Assembly: GCF_030268065.1 (NCBI RefSeq)
Contig: NZ_BSDD01000001.1
Location: forward strand, 682,001 to 746,000
Source of the DNA: Geothrix rubra
GTDB lineage: Bacteria; Acidobacteriota; Holophagae; Holophagales; Holophagaceae
Direction of reading: 5' to 3'
DNA: 64,000 bases
Made by a program: the position numbers and the translations under genes. The notes under the pieces are model-generated. The model did no database searches and had not been told where the DNA came from. It worked only from the letters and a program-made list of their open reading frames with translations. How positions within the stretch are numbered: position 1 is the first letter of the stretch; the number at the start of each line of letters is the position of its first letter. Below, in pieces: positions 33,383 to 42,130 of this stretch.

Positions 33383-35638
33383 CTAGGACTTCTTCTGGGC
33401 CTCCACAACCGTGAGGGCCGTGAGGTGGACGATGTCGTTCAGGTCGCTGTGCCGCTGCAGCACGTGCACCGGGGCGGCCATGCCGCAGGTGATGGGCCCG
33501 ATGACCTCCGCGCCTGCCAGCCGGTGCACCAGCTTGTAGCCGATGTTGCCGCTGGTGAGGTCGGGGAAGATCAGCACGTTCGGCCCGCCCGGCATGTCCA
33601 CCCAGGGGTAGTCCTCGGCCAGGATGTCGGCGCCGAGGGCGGTATCGGCCTGCATCTCGCCGTCGCACTTCAGGTCCGGGCGCTGGGCCTTCACGATCTG
33701 GACGGCCTTCTGCACCTTGCGGACCAGGGGATGGTCGACGCTCCCGAAATCCGAGAAGGAGAGCATGGCGACCCGGGGGTCCATGTTGAAGGTGTCCTTG
33801 GCCAGATCGGCCGTGAGGAGGGCGATCTCGGCCAGCTCCTCGCTGTTGGGCTCGATGTTCATGGTGGTGTCGGAGAAGAACAGGACGCGGTTCTTCAGCA
33901 CCATGGTGTAGACGCCGCAGACGCGCTTGACGCCCTTGCGGGTGCCGATCACCTCGAGGCAGGGACGGATGGTCTCGGGGTAGTACATCGTCAGGCCGGC
34001 GATGAGGCCGTCGGCCTTGCCCAGGCGGCACATCATGGCGCCGAAGTAGATCCGCCGGCGGATCAGGCGCTTGGCCTCGGAGTGGGTGACCCCCCGACGC
34101 TTCCGGATGTCGAAGAAGGCGTCCTCCGCCTCCTGGCGCCAGGGCACGGATCCCGGATCCAGGATCTCCATGCCGCTGACATCGATGCCGCGCTCCATGG
34201 CCACGGACTTGATCCGGTCCGGATCGCCCAGGAGGATGGGGATGCAGATGCCCTCGTCCACCATCTGGGCCACGGCCTGCAGGATCAGCGGGTGGTCGCC
34301 CTCGGGGAAGACCACCCGCTTGGGGTTCGACTTCGCCCGGTTCACGACGCTGCGGATGACATCCTTGCTGCGGCCCTGGAGGCCCTCGAGGCGCTCCTTG
34401 TACTGCTGCATGTCCGCGATGGGCTGCTTGGCCACGCCGGTGTCCATGGCCGCCTTGGCCACGGCCGGGGCGACCCACAGGAGCACGCGGGGATCGAAGG
34501 GCTTCGGGATGATGTACTCGGGACCGAAGCTGAACTTCTGGCCGGCGTAGGCCTTCACCACCGACTCGGGCACCTCCTCCTTCGCCAGGGCGGCCAGGGC
34601 CTTGGCCGCGGCCAGCTTCATGGGCTCGTTGATCTCGGTGGCGCGCACATCCAGGGCGCCGCGGAAGATGAAGGGGAAGCCCAGGACGTTGTTCACCTGG
34701 TTCGGATAGTCGCTGCGGCCCGTGGCCATGATGATGTCGGACCGGGTCGCCTTGGCCAGGGGGTAGTCGATCTCGGGATCGGGATTCGCCAGGGCGAAGA
34801 CGATGGGATCCTTCGCCATGCTCTTCACCATCTCGGGCGTCAGCGCGCCCTTGCTGGAGCAGCCGACGAACACGTCGGCGTCCACGATGGTGTCGGCCAG
34901 GGTGCGCCAGTCGCTCGGCTTGGCGAAGCGCTCCTTGTAGACGTTCATGCCCTCCTTGCGGCCGGTGTAGACCAGGCCCTTGGTGTCGCACAGCCAGAGG
35001 TTCTCCAGCTTGACCCCCGCGCTCACCATCATGTTCGCGCAGGCGATGGCCGAGGCGCCGGCCCCGCTGAACACCACCTTCATGTCCTGCATCTTCTTGC
35101 CGACGATCTCGGACGCGTTCATCAGCGCCGCCGTGCTGATGATGGCCGTGCCGTGCTGGTCGTCATGGAAGACGGGGATGTTCATCTCCTTCTTCAGGCG
35201 GGTCTCGATCTCGAAGCACTCGGGGGCCTTGATGTCCTCCAGGTTCACGCCCCCGAACGTGGGCTCCAGGGCCTTCACCACCTGGCAGAACCGGTCGATG
35301 TCCAGCTCGTCGACCTCGATGTCGAACACATCGATGTCGGCAAAGCGCTTGAAGAGTACCCCCTTGCCCTCCATCACCGGCTTGCCGGCCAGGGCACCGA
35401 TGTTGCCGAGGCCCAGTACCGCCGTGCCGTTGGAGATCACGGCCACCAGGTTGCCCTTGGCCGTGTACTTGTAGGCGTCTTCGGGGTTCTTCTCGATCTC
35501 GAGGCAGGGCTCGGCCACCCCCGGGGAGTAGGCCAGGGAGAGGTCCCGGGCGGTGGAACAGGGCTTGGTGGCCACCACCTCGATCTTTCCCTTCCGTCCC
35601 TGGGAATGGTAGTCGAGGGCTTCCTGCTTGCGTTTCAT
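33383..35638 (-). CDS. maeB: NADP-dependent malic enzyme with phosphotransacetylase-like C terminus
   Basis: Decarboxylates malate to pyruvate; 751 aa, the MaeB two-domain type. The malic-enzyme part (about 1-425) has [33 protein letters not shown], the metal site in [10 protein letters not shown] and the nucleotide motif [16 protein letters not shown]. The phosphotransacetylase-like part (about 430-751) includes [14 protein letters not shown] and [10 protein letters not shown]; in MaeB it usually binds acetyl-CoA or similar effectors. ATG at 35638 is chosen because GAGGAG sits seven bases upstream; the ATG at 35644 is too close to it. A strong terminator follows the stop. Confidence 0.94.
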   Translation of the reverse strand: MKRKQEALDYHSQGRKGKIEVVATKPCSTARDLSLAYSPGVAEPCLEIEKNPEDAYKYTAKGNLVAVISNGTAVLGLGNIGALAGKPVMEGKGVLFKRFADIDVFDIEVDELDIDRFCQVVKALEPTFGGVNLEDIKAPECFEIETRLKKEMNIPVFHDDQHGTAIISTAALMNASEIVGKKMQDMKVVFSGAGASAIACANMMVSAGVKLENLWLCDTKGLVYTGRKEGMNVYKERFAKPSDWRTLADTIVDADVFVGCSSKGALTPEMVKSMAKDPIVFALANPDPEIDYPLAKATRSDIIMATGRSDYPNQVNNVLGFPFIFRGALDVRATEINEPMKLAAAKALAALAKEEVPESVVKAYAGQKFSFGPEYIIPKPFDPRVLLWVAPAVAKAAMDTGVAKQPIADMQQYKERLEGLQGRSKDVIRSVVNRAKSNPKRVVFPEGDHPLILQAVAQMVDEGICIPILLGDPDRIKSVAMERGIDVSGMEILDPGSVPWRQEAEDAFFDIRKRRGVTHSEAKRLIRRRIYFGAMMCRLGKADGLIAGLTMYYPETIRPCLEVIGTRKGVKRVCGVYTMVLKNRVLFFSDTTMNIEPNSEELAEIALLTADLAKDTFNMDPRVAMLSFSDFGSVDHPLVRKVQKAVQIVKAQRPDLKCDGEMQADTALGADILAEDYPWVDMPGGPNVLIFPDLTSGNIGYKLVHRLAGAEVIGPITCGMAAPVHVLQRHSDLNDIVHLTALTVVEAQKKS

Positions 35639-35738
35639 CGCCATTCTCCTCGCTGTTTGGGGAGCCCTTCCGGGCTGGACCTCCAAGCTTACACCGCGGC
35701 TTGAGGGATCCTGCCTGCAAGGTCATCAATCCCTGGAT

Positions 35739-35756
35739 TTGTTACTGTGGTCACAA
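35739..35756. promoter_or_regulatory. 18-bp imperfect palindrome between maeB and the next gene
   Basis: TTGTTAC-TGTG-GTCACAA: the 7-bp arms match in six of seven positions. It sits in the divergent promoter region between maeB and the secreted protein at 35820. The layout resembles a dimeric regulator site (CRP/FNR-like spacing), but no regulator is identified. Confidence 0.35.
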
Positions 35757-35819
35757 CGGCATATTCCCATGCGCCGCCAGGGCAGTGTAGGCTCCTGGCA
35801 CCCCTTCCCCGGAGAATCC

Positions 35820-36368
35820 GTGCGCGCCGCTGGCCCCCTCCTCCTGCCCTTCCTGCTCGTCCTCCCGCTCACCGCCCAGAAGTCCAAGCCTGCGCCGTCG
35901 AAGGAGGCGTCGACCGTACGCAAGGTGGACTGGGACGGCGAGTGGTCGCTGCTCGCCGCCAAGAGCGACAACCCGGAGGAGCAGATCGATGCCTTCGTGA
36001 AGGACATGAACTTCGCGCTGCGCTTGTTCTGGAAGAAGAAACTCCAGAATGCCTGCAGGACCTTCGACAAGCTGGACATCCTGGCCGGGGACAACTTCAC
36101 CGTGACCATGGGCCGGGAGCGCCCCGTCGACACACCTGCGGACGGCACCGTGGCCGACTGGAAGCGCAGCGACGACGAGGCCTTCAAGGCCACCCTCACC
36201 CAGGATGGCCCCACCATGATCCAGACCCTCCAGGGCGACGGCTATACCTTGAAGTACGTCTACTCCATGCGGAAGGACGGCGAGAGCATGGCCATCCAGG
36301 TGACCTACACCCATCCGAAGCTCGACAACCCCTTCAGCTACAAGCTCGTGTTCAAGCGCAACGACTGA
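35820..36368 (+). CDS. secreted hypothetical protein
   Basis: 182 aa from a GTG at 35820 with GGAGAA upstream; this start gives an ideal signal peptide (VRAAGPLLLPFLLVLPLTAQ). An in-frame ATG at 35769 would put ~17 extra residues before the signal and is less likely. The mature part has a lysine-rich opening, then a fold with strands such as DNFTVTMGRERPVD, PTMIQTLQGDGYTLKYVYSM and AIQVTYTHPKLDNPFSYKLVFKR. This suggests a beta-sandwich or lipocalin-like barrel. Function unknown. A TAGGCT at 35788-35793 is a candidate -10. Confidence 0.65.
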   Translation: MRAAGPLLLPFLLVLPLTAQKSKPAPSKEASTVRKVDWDGEWSLLAAKSDNPEEQIDAFVKDMNFALRLFWKKKLQNACRTFDKLDILAGDNFTVTMGRERPVDTPADGTVADWKRSDDEAFKATLTQDGPTMIQTLQGDGYTLKYVYSMRKDGESMAIQVTYTHPKLDNPFSYKLVFKRND

Positions 36369-36383
36369 CGTCAGCATGGAGCG

Positions 36384-37397
36384 ATGCTGATCCTCGCTCC
36401 TCCCCCCCTGCCCTGCCTTCCGCCGCGCTGGGCGCGGGGTGGGCACCTGCAGACGATCCTGGGCAACTACCTGCCGGACGAGGCCCCCGCCCACCCCTTC
36501 CATCCGTTCCGCATCCCCCTGCCGGATGGCGATCAGCTCGCGGCCCGCCACTATCCGGGCGAAACGGACGTGCTCGTGCTGATCTTCCATGGGCTTGGGG
36601 GCGATGACCAGGCCCACTACGTCCGGCGCGCCACGGCTACCGCCCGCCGGCAGGGCCACCACGTCTGGACGGTGAACCACCGCGGCTGCGGCGACGGTCG
36701 CGGGCTGGCGGCGGGTCCCTACCACAGCGGCTCGGGCGACGACCTGGGGGCGGCCTTCGCCGCGGCACGGGAGCGCCACCCCGGGCTGCGGCAGCTGGCC
36801 CTGGGCTTCTCCCTCTCGGCCAATGCGCTGCTCCTGAACCTCGGCGGCGGCCTGGCCGTGCCCGCCGCCCGGCCGGACCTGGCCATCGCGGTGAACCCGC
36901 CGGTGGACCTGGCGGCCTGTTCCCGGACCATCCACGCCGGGATGAGCCGCCTCTACGAACTGCGGTTCATCCGGCGCTGCCGGCGGGCCATCCGCGAGCG
37001 CGTGGCCGACGGCCTCATTCCGGACGCCTATCCGACCCATGCCCTGATGAGCCTCAGGGACTTCGACGATGCCTACACCTCGAAGGCCGGGGGCTTCCGG
37101 GATGCCGACGACTACTATGCCCGCTGCTCCGCCCGCGGCCACCTGGCTGGAGTCCGGGTGCCCACGGTGATCCTCCAGTCCAAGGACGATCCCTTCATCC
37201 CCTGGCGGCCCCATGTCGAGGCCCTGAAGTCCCCCCTGGTGCACCTGCACCTTGAGGCTCACGGCGGCCACATGGGCTACCTGAGCCGCAACCTGCCCGG
37301 CCACCGCTGGCTGCCCTATGCGCTGGAGCACTACATGGCCGAGCTGCTCCGCCTCCGCGGCGCGGGAAAGGAGCTCCACGAAGGGCACGAAGGGTGA
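36384..37397 (+). CDS. YheT-like alpha/beta-hydrolase
   Basis: 337 aa. The YheT family pattern is strong: RWARGGHLQTILGNYLP near the start, VLIFHGLGGDDQAHYVRR, WTVNHRGCGDG, the nucleophile serine in GFSLSANALL, and the C-terminal LQSKDDPFIP and HGGHMGYL with the acid and histidine. Probably an esterase or thioesterase with unknown substrate. The ATG at 36384 is part of a 7-bp hairpin. The last nine residues (KELHEGHEG) come from an intergenic repeat that has invaded the 3' end, so the ancestral protein was probably shorter. Confidence 0.85.
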   Translation: MLILAPPPLPCLPPRWARGGHLQTILGNYLPDEAPAHPFHPFRIPLPDGDQLAARHYPGETDVLVLIFHGLGGDDQAHYVRRATATARRQGHHVWTVNHRGCGDGRGLAAGPYHSGSGDDLGAAFAAARERHPGLRQLALGFSLSANALLLNLGGGLAVPAARPDLAIAVNPPVDLAACSRTIHAGMSRLYELRFIRRCRRAIRERVADGLIPDAYPTHALMSLRDFDDAYTSKAGGFRDADDYYARCSARGHLAGVRVPTVILQSKDDPFIPWRPHVEALKSPLVHLHLEAHGGHMGYLSRNLPGHRWLPYALEHYMAELLRLRGAGKELHEGHEG

Positions 37398-37501
37398 AGC
37401 GAGCGCACGAAGGAAGGTCGCCTGCCCTGGAAAACACGCCGGACGTCAGGCCAAATACGCCCTCATTCGTGGCCTTGTCTTTGAATTCGTGCCCTTCGTG
37501 G
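37376..37501. repeat. intergenic element with 16-bp terminal inverted repeats
   Basis: CCACGAAGGGCACGAA (37376-37391) and TTCGTGCCCTTCGTGG (37486-37501) are perfect inverted repeats bounding 126 bp. Internally further TTCGTGG and CACGAAGG variants occur. It lies between two convergent genes and overlaps the end of the first. Similar CACGAAGG-rich mosaic repeats occur between genes in many bacterial genomes; no transposase is encoded. Confidence 0.7.
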
Positions 37502-37504
37502 AAG

Positions 37505-38659
37505 TCATTTGACGATGGACAGGCCGGATGCCCGTAGCGCCGCCACGATCCCCGGCAGCAGCTCCAGCACCCGGTCGATCTGGGCGTCAGAGGTGCCCCG
37601 CCCCAGGCTGAAGCGCACGGTGCCCTGGGCGTAGGCGTCAGGAACCTGCATGGCCCGCAGCACGTGGCTGGGTTCGCGCATGCCGGTGCTGCAGGCGCTC
37701 CCCGTGGAGACGCAGACACCCTGCTCCGCCAGTTTCAGCTGCACCGCCTCGCCCTCGACGCCCGCGAAGCCCACCAGGCTGGTGTTCGGCAGGCGCTCGG
37801 TGCCGGCGCCATGCACGCGGAGATCGGGAATCCGGGCGGCCAGCTCCGCCTCGAAGCGGTCACGGAGCGCGCGCATCCGCTCCGTCTCGGGCAGCCGCGC
37901 CAGGGCCAGTTCTGCGGCCTTCCCCAGGCCCACGAGTCCCGGCACGTTCTCCGTGCCCCCGCGGCGACCCCGCTCCTGGGAGCCGCCCAGCATGAAGGGC
38001 TTCAGGCGCACGCCCCGGCGGATCATGAGCAGGCCCGTGCCCTTGGGGCCGTGGAACTTGTGGCCGCTGAGGCTGAGCAGGTCCGCGCCCCACGCGGCGG
38101 CGTCCACAGGGACCTTGCCCATGGCCTGGGTGGCGTCCACCAGGAACAGCGCGCCCTTCGCCCGGGCGATCCGGCCGGCCTCGGCCACCGGGAAGATCAC
38201 GCCGGATTCGTTGTTGGCCGCCATCACGGCCACCAGGGCCGTGTCAGGGCGTACCGCGCCTTCCAGGGCCGCGAGGTCGAGGCGCCCCTCGCCGTCCACG
38301 CCCACGTCCGTGGCCTCGCCCCCCATGGCGCGCCACCACGCGACCAGCGCGCGCACGGCCGGGTGCTCCACCGCGGTGGCGACCAGGTGCCGCTTCGCGG
38401 GGAAGGCCTCCCAGGCACCCCGGACCGCGTGGTTCAGGCTTTCGGTTCCGCCTGACGTGAAGACGATCTCCGCGGGCGTGCAGCCCACCAGGGAGGCAAC
38501 CTGCTCCCGCGCCGCCACCACCGCGCCGTCCGAGAGGTGCCCCAGGGCATAGGCCGAGCTGGCGTTGCCGAAGCGCTCCGTGAACCAGGGCCGCATGGCC
38601 TCGAAGGCCTCGGGATCGAGGGCCGTGGTGGCGTTGTGGTCGAGGTAGATCAGGTCCAT
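37505..38659 (-). CDS. cysteine desulfurase (NifS/IscS type)
   Basis: PLP enzyme that takes sulfur from cysteine for Fe-S clusters or tRNA thiolation; 384 aa. It starts MDLIYLDHNATTALDP, typical of the class. The PLP lysine is in SGHKFHGPKGTG and the persulfide cysteine in STGSACSTGMREPSHVL. EIVFTSGGTESLNHA and ATAVEHPAV carry the cofactor contacts. ATG at 38659 lies directly after the upstream hydrolase stop. It is the last gene of AlaX-hydrolase-desulfurase. No iscU or tRNA-thiolase is in the window, so the sulfur acceptor is open. Confidence 0.92.
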   Translation of the reverse strand: MDLIYLDHNATTALDPEAFEAMRPWFTERFGNASSAYALGHLSDGAVVAAREQVASLVGCTPAEIVFTSGGTESLNHAVRGAWEAFPAKRHLVATAVEHPAVRALVAWWRAMGGEATDVGVDGEGRLDLAALEGAVRPDTALVAVMAANNESGVIFPVAEAGRIARAKGALFLVDATQAMGKVPVDAAAWGADLLSLSGHKFHGPKGTGLLMIRRGVRLKPFMLGGSQERGRRGGTENVPGLVGLGKAAELALARLPETERMRALRDRFEAELAARIPDLRVHGAGTERLPNTSLVGFAGVEGEAVQLKLAEQGVCVSTGSACSTGMREPSHVLRAMQVPDAYAQGTVRFSLGRGTSDAQIDRVLELLPGIVAALRASGLSIVK

Positions 38660-38663
38660 GGCC

Positions 38664-39512
38664 TCATTGTCCCATCCCCTCGGGGCGGCGGAGGAAACCC
38701 AGCAGTTCCGGCCAGGGCGCCTGCCCCGGTTCCAGGGGGAGGCCGTTGTGGTCCGCCCAGGACACCTCCCGCACGAAGACGGGTCCGGGCGCGGCCGCGG
38801 CCAGGCGGCGGCCCTGGGCGGCCCCCACCACCTCGTCCCGTCCGGCCACGAGGAGGGCCACGGGCCCCGCATAGCCGCCGATGGCGCCCAGGCTGTCCCA
38901 GCGATCCCGCAGGAGCAGTCCCAGGGGGAAGAAGGGATAGTGCCGGGCCGCCACCTCGGTCATCCGGGCGAAGGGGGTCACCAGGAGCAGGCCGGCGACG
39001 GCGCCGGGTTCCCGTGCGGCCACCTGCACCGCCACGCCGGAGCCCAGGCTCTCGCCCAGCAGGAACACCGGACCCGGCCCCTCCGCCTTCAGCTGCCGCA
39101 GGGCAGCCCGTGCGTCCGCCACGAAGCGGCCTTCCGAGGGCCGCCCCGGCCGGGGTCCGTAGCCCGGGTATTCCAGCAGCACGCCCTCGAACCCCGCCGC
39201 TTCCAGCACGGGCAGGTAGTCCAGCCGGCCCAGGGCATCGCCCGCGTTGCCGTGGATCACCAGCATCTGCGGGCGGTCGCCGCCGGTTCCGGGGCGGCGC
39301 CAGCCCAGCAGGTGCCCGGTGCCATCCCGCCAGGGCGCGAGCCCCATCCGGGCCCCCTGGCGGAGGGATTCCGCCTCGGTGCTCCGATCGGGGAAGTACA
39401 TCATCCGCCGCTGGAGGAGGAAGGCGGCCAGGCAGAGTGCCGCGTAGGCCCCGAGCCCCCAGGCCAGCAGCTTCAAGGGGCCCGCGATCCAGGGAGGCAG
39501 GGGCCCGGCCAC
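38664..39512 (-). CDS. membrane-anchored alpha/beta-hydrolase
   Basis: 282 aa with an N-terminal membrane anchor (LLAWGLGAYAALCLAAFLLQ) followed by RRMMYFPD, the mark of the YfnB/BEM46-like (ABHD13-type) hydrolases. The fold shows VIHGNAGDALGR, LEYPGYGPRPGRPSEG, nucleophile GESLGSG, acid AGRDEVV and the histidine in SWADHNG. The start is GTG at 39512, just after the AlaX stop; the stop abuts the desulfurase ATG. Substrate unknown. Confidence 0.83.
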   Translation of the reverse strand: MAGPLPPWIAGPLKLLAWGLGAYAALCLAAFLLQRRMMYFPDRSTEAESLRQGARMGLAPWRDGTGHLLGWRRPGTGGDRPQMLVIHGNAGDALGRLDYLPVLEAAGFEGVLLEYPGYGPRPGRPSEGRFVADARAALRQLKAEGPGPVFLLGESLGSGVAVQVAAREPGAVAGLLLVTPFARMTEVAARHYPFFPLGLLLRDRWDSLGAIGGYAGPVALLVAGRDEVVGAAQGRRLAAAAPGPVFVREVSWADHNGLPLEPGQAPWPELLGFLRRPEGMGQ

Positions 39513-39515
39513 GGC

Positions 39516-40697
39516 TCAGCCCTCCGGTTCCCGCAGGCGGGCCAGGGCCCCGGCACGGGCCGCCAGACCGGGCGCCTTGCCCTGGAAGCTCCTCCCCGAG
39601 CCGCCGCCCTTGGCGCCGAGGAGGTCCGCCACCGCCTTGCCGAGGGCGGGTACATCCAGTGCCGAGGCCTCTCCGCCACTGAGCAGGAACAGCCCCTGGC
39701 CCCCCAGGTCCGACGTCAGGAACACGGCCTTGGCCGGATCCGCCGCGAGGACCTGGCGGGCCAGCTTCTGGAGGAAGGCCATGTCGCGCCCCTCGAAGTG
39801 CGCCTCCACCAGGGCCCCGGATCGCACGGCGAGGGCCGTCCCCTGGAGCTCCGCCAGCTCCTCCTCCAGCTTCCGCCCCCGTCGTTCAGCGGCCTGGAGC
39901 TGGTCCAGCTTCGTCTGGAGCGTCTGGACCAGGTCCTCGTCCGGGGCCCCGAGCAGGGTGCGGAGGGTGGCATTGCGGCGTTCGTGGGCGCCAAGCCGGG
40001 CCCGGGTCCGCCCGCCCGCCACGTAGAAGAGCCGCGTGCCGCCCCGGATCGATTCGGTCCCCAGGAGCTTCAGGGCCTCGATCTCCCCCGTGTGGCGCAG
40101 GTGGGTGCCGCCGCAGGTGTTCAGGTCCACCCCCGCGATGGCCACCAGCCGGATGTCCCCGGTGTGGCCCTCGGGCAGGCCCCGGGACCGCACCACCGCT
40201 TCCGCATAGGCCTCGGGACTCACCCGACGCGCCGTGATCTCCCGGCCGGCCCGGATCTCGGCGGCCACGGCCTCCTCCAGCTGCTCCATTTCGCGCGGCG
40301 AAATGGAGGTAGCGGTCAATTCGATGTCACAGGTGGCCACGCCCAGGTGGAACGCCGTGGTCTCCCACTGGAAGCGGTCCTGGGCCACGGCCGTGAGCAG
40401 GTGCTGGCCCGTGTGCTGCTGCATGTGGTCGAAGCGGCGCACCCAGTCCAGCCGCAGGGAAGCGGGTCCCTCGGCCACGGGGGCCCCCAGGTAGTGCCGG
40501 CTCTCCCCGTCGCGCTTCTGGACGTCGAGCACGGCCACGCCGTTGATCGTCCCCAGGTCGCAGGGCTGGCCCCCGCCCTCGGGGTAGAAGAGGGAGTCCT
40601 CCAGGATCGCGAAGGGGCGGCCCTGCTCCTCGCCGCAGCGCAGGACGCGGGACTCCAGGGTGGTGGCGTAAGGATCGCGCTCGTAGGCCGGCAGCAT
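39516..40697 (-). CDS. alanyl-tRNA editing protein (AlaX-type)
   Basis: Free-standing editing factor related to the second half of AlaRS, hydrolysing Ser- or Gly-tRNA-Ala; 393 aa. The zinc/editing motifs are HMQQHTGQH and DLNTCGGTHL (HxxxH and CxxxH). A coiled linker (TLQTKLDQLQAAERRGRKLEEELAEL) leads to a DHHA1-like C-terminal domain containing GAKGGGSGRSFQG. N-terminal FYPEGGGQPCDLG is also diagnostic. ATG at 40697. On this strand TAGGCT (40709-40704) lies only six bases before the ATG, suggesting a leaderless message. First gene of a three-gene operon. Confidence 0.9.
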   Translation of the reverse strand: MLPAYERDPYATTLESRVLRCGEEQGRPFAILEDSLFYPEGGGQPCDLGTINGVAVLDVQKRDGESRHYLGAPVAEGPASLRLDWVRRFDHMQQHTGQHLLTAVAQDRFQWETTAFHLGVATCDIELTATSISPREMEQLEEAVAAEIRAGREITARRVSPEAYAEAVVRSRGLPEGHTGDIRLVAIAGVDLNTCGGTHLRHTGEIEALKLLGTESIRGGTRLFYVAGGRTRARLGAHERRNATLRTLLGAPDEDLVQTLQTKLDQLQAAERRGRKLEEELAELQGTALAVRSGALVEAHFEGRDMAFLQKLARQVLAADPAKAVFLTSDLGGQGLFLLSGGEASALDVPALGKAVADLLGAKGGGSGRSFQGKAPGLAARAGALARLREPEG

Positions 40698-40741
40698 GCC
40701 CGGAGCCTAGCACAGCGGGTAGGCTGGAGGTTCGGTCCGCC

Positions 40742-42130
40742 ATGTCCCACATCCCCCTCCCCGAGCGCCTCCGCCCCAAGACCCTCGACGACGTGGTGGG
40801 CCAGGCCCACCTGCTCGGGCCGAAGGGGGCGCTGATGCGGCTCACGGCGGGCGGGCGCCTGCCCTCCATGGTGCTGTGGGGCCCGCCGGGGACCGGCAAG
40901 ACGACCCTGGCCCGCATCCTCGCGGAGGCCACCGGCCACGGCTTCCGGGAGTTCTCCGGCGTCAGCGGCAGCGCCGCCGAACTGAAGAAGTTCCTCCAGG
41001 AGAGCCGCGAGATGCCCCTGTTCCGGGGCGTACCGCCGGTGGTGTTCCTGGACGAGATCCACCGCTTCAACCGGTCCCAGCAGGACATCCTCCTGCCCTT
41101 CCTGGAGCGCGGCGAGGCCATCCTCATCGGCGCCACCACGGAGAACCCGGCCTTCTACCTGAACCCCGCGCTGCGGAGCCGCTGCCAGCTCATCGCCCTC
41201 AAGGGGCTGGAGCCCGTCCACATCCAGCAGGTGCTGAAACGGGCCTGGGCGAAGGAGCGACCCGGCACGCCGGAACCCGCCGAGGTCCTCGAGTGGCTCT
41301 CCCACTGGGCCGGGGGCGACCTGCGGTCCGCGCTGTCGGGCCTCGAGACCTGGCTGGAGATGCCGGACCCCGACCTGGAATCCCTCCAGGGGGCCCTGGG
41401 CGGCCGGATGATGTTCGACCGGGCCGACGGCCACTACGATCTGGCCAGCGCCTTCCAGAAGAGCCTGCGGGGTTCCGACGTCGACGCGGCGCTGTACTAC
41501 CTCAGCCGCATGATCCGGGGCGGCGAGGATCCCCGCTTCATCGCCCGCCGCCTCATGGTCTGCGCCGCGGAGGACGTGGGCAACGCCGATCCCCAGGCCT
41601 TCATCCTGGCCGAGGCCGCCAGCCGCGCCGTGGAGCAGATCGGCTGGCCCGAGGCCCGCATCCCCCTGGCCCAGGCCGTGATCTACGTGGCGAACGCCGC
41701 CAAGAGCAACGCCACCGTCCTGGCCATCGACAGCGCCCTGGCCGCCGACGACGCGCCCATCCCCGAATCCATCCGGGACGCCCACACCGCCACGGCCCGC
41801 AAGGCGGGCATGGGCCAGGGCTACCACTATTCCCACGACGACTACGACCGCCCCCAGGCCTTCCTGCCCGTGAAGCTCCAGGGCACGGCCTTCCACGCCC
41901 CGCGGCGGCCCCAGGAGCGCAGCTGGCGGGACCGCCAGGAACCCGAGGCGGCGGCCCTGGGCGCCCTGTGGGAGGCGTGGGCGGAAGGCCATCCCGAGGG
42001 CGGCGAGGTCCCGGTGGACGCCTGGTGCGAGGCCCTGGCCTGCAGCCGCGAGGCCCTGGCCCGCGCCCTCCCGCGGCTGGCCCAGGGCCGGTTCACGCTG
42101 GCGCGGAAGCTGGAGGCGAGGCCCCTCTGA
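40742..42130 (+). CDS. rarA: replication-associated recombination protein RarA (MgsA)
   Basis: AAA+ ATPase acting at stalled replication forks, related to clamp loaders; 462 aa. Walker A is WGPPGTGKTTLA, Walker B VVFLDEIHRFNRSQQD, sensor 1 GATTENPAF and the arginine finger region NPALRSRC. The C-terminal tetramerisation part includes MIRGGEDPRFIARRLMVCAAEDVGNADPQ and GYHYSHDDYD, specific for RarA. ATG at 40742, with TAGGCTGGAGG 17 bp upstream combining a -10 and a possible ribosome site. Its stop abuts the stop of the convergent chemoreceptor with no intergenic base. Confidence 0.94.
   Translation: MSHIPLPERLRPKTLDDVVGQAHLLGPKGALMRLTAGGRLPSMVLWGPPGTGKTTLARILAEATGHGFREFSGVSGSAAELKKFLQESREMPLFRGVPPVVFLDEIHRFNRSQQDILLPFLERGEAILIGATTENPAFYLNPALRSRCQLIALKGLEPVHIQQVLKRAWAKERPGTPEPAEVLEWLSHWAGGDLRSALSGLETWLEMPDPDLESLQGALGGRMMFDRADGHYDLASAFQKSLRGSDVDAALYYLSRMIRGGEDPRFIARRLMVCAAEDVGNADPQAFILAEAASRAVEQIGWPEARIPLAQAVIYVANAAKSNATVLAIDSALAADDAPIPESIRDAHTATARKAGMGQGYHYSHDDYDRPQAFLPVKLQGTAFHAPRRPQERSWRDRQEPEAAALGALWEAWAEGHPEGGEVPVDAWCEALACSREALARALPRLAQGRFTLARKLEARPL

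Noticed and set aside
35739-35756. A third Pho box at the maeB promoter
   Set aside because: The repeat unit resembles part of the Pho site, but the spacing is nine, not eleven, and the symmetry is inverted, so it is treated as a different palindrome.
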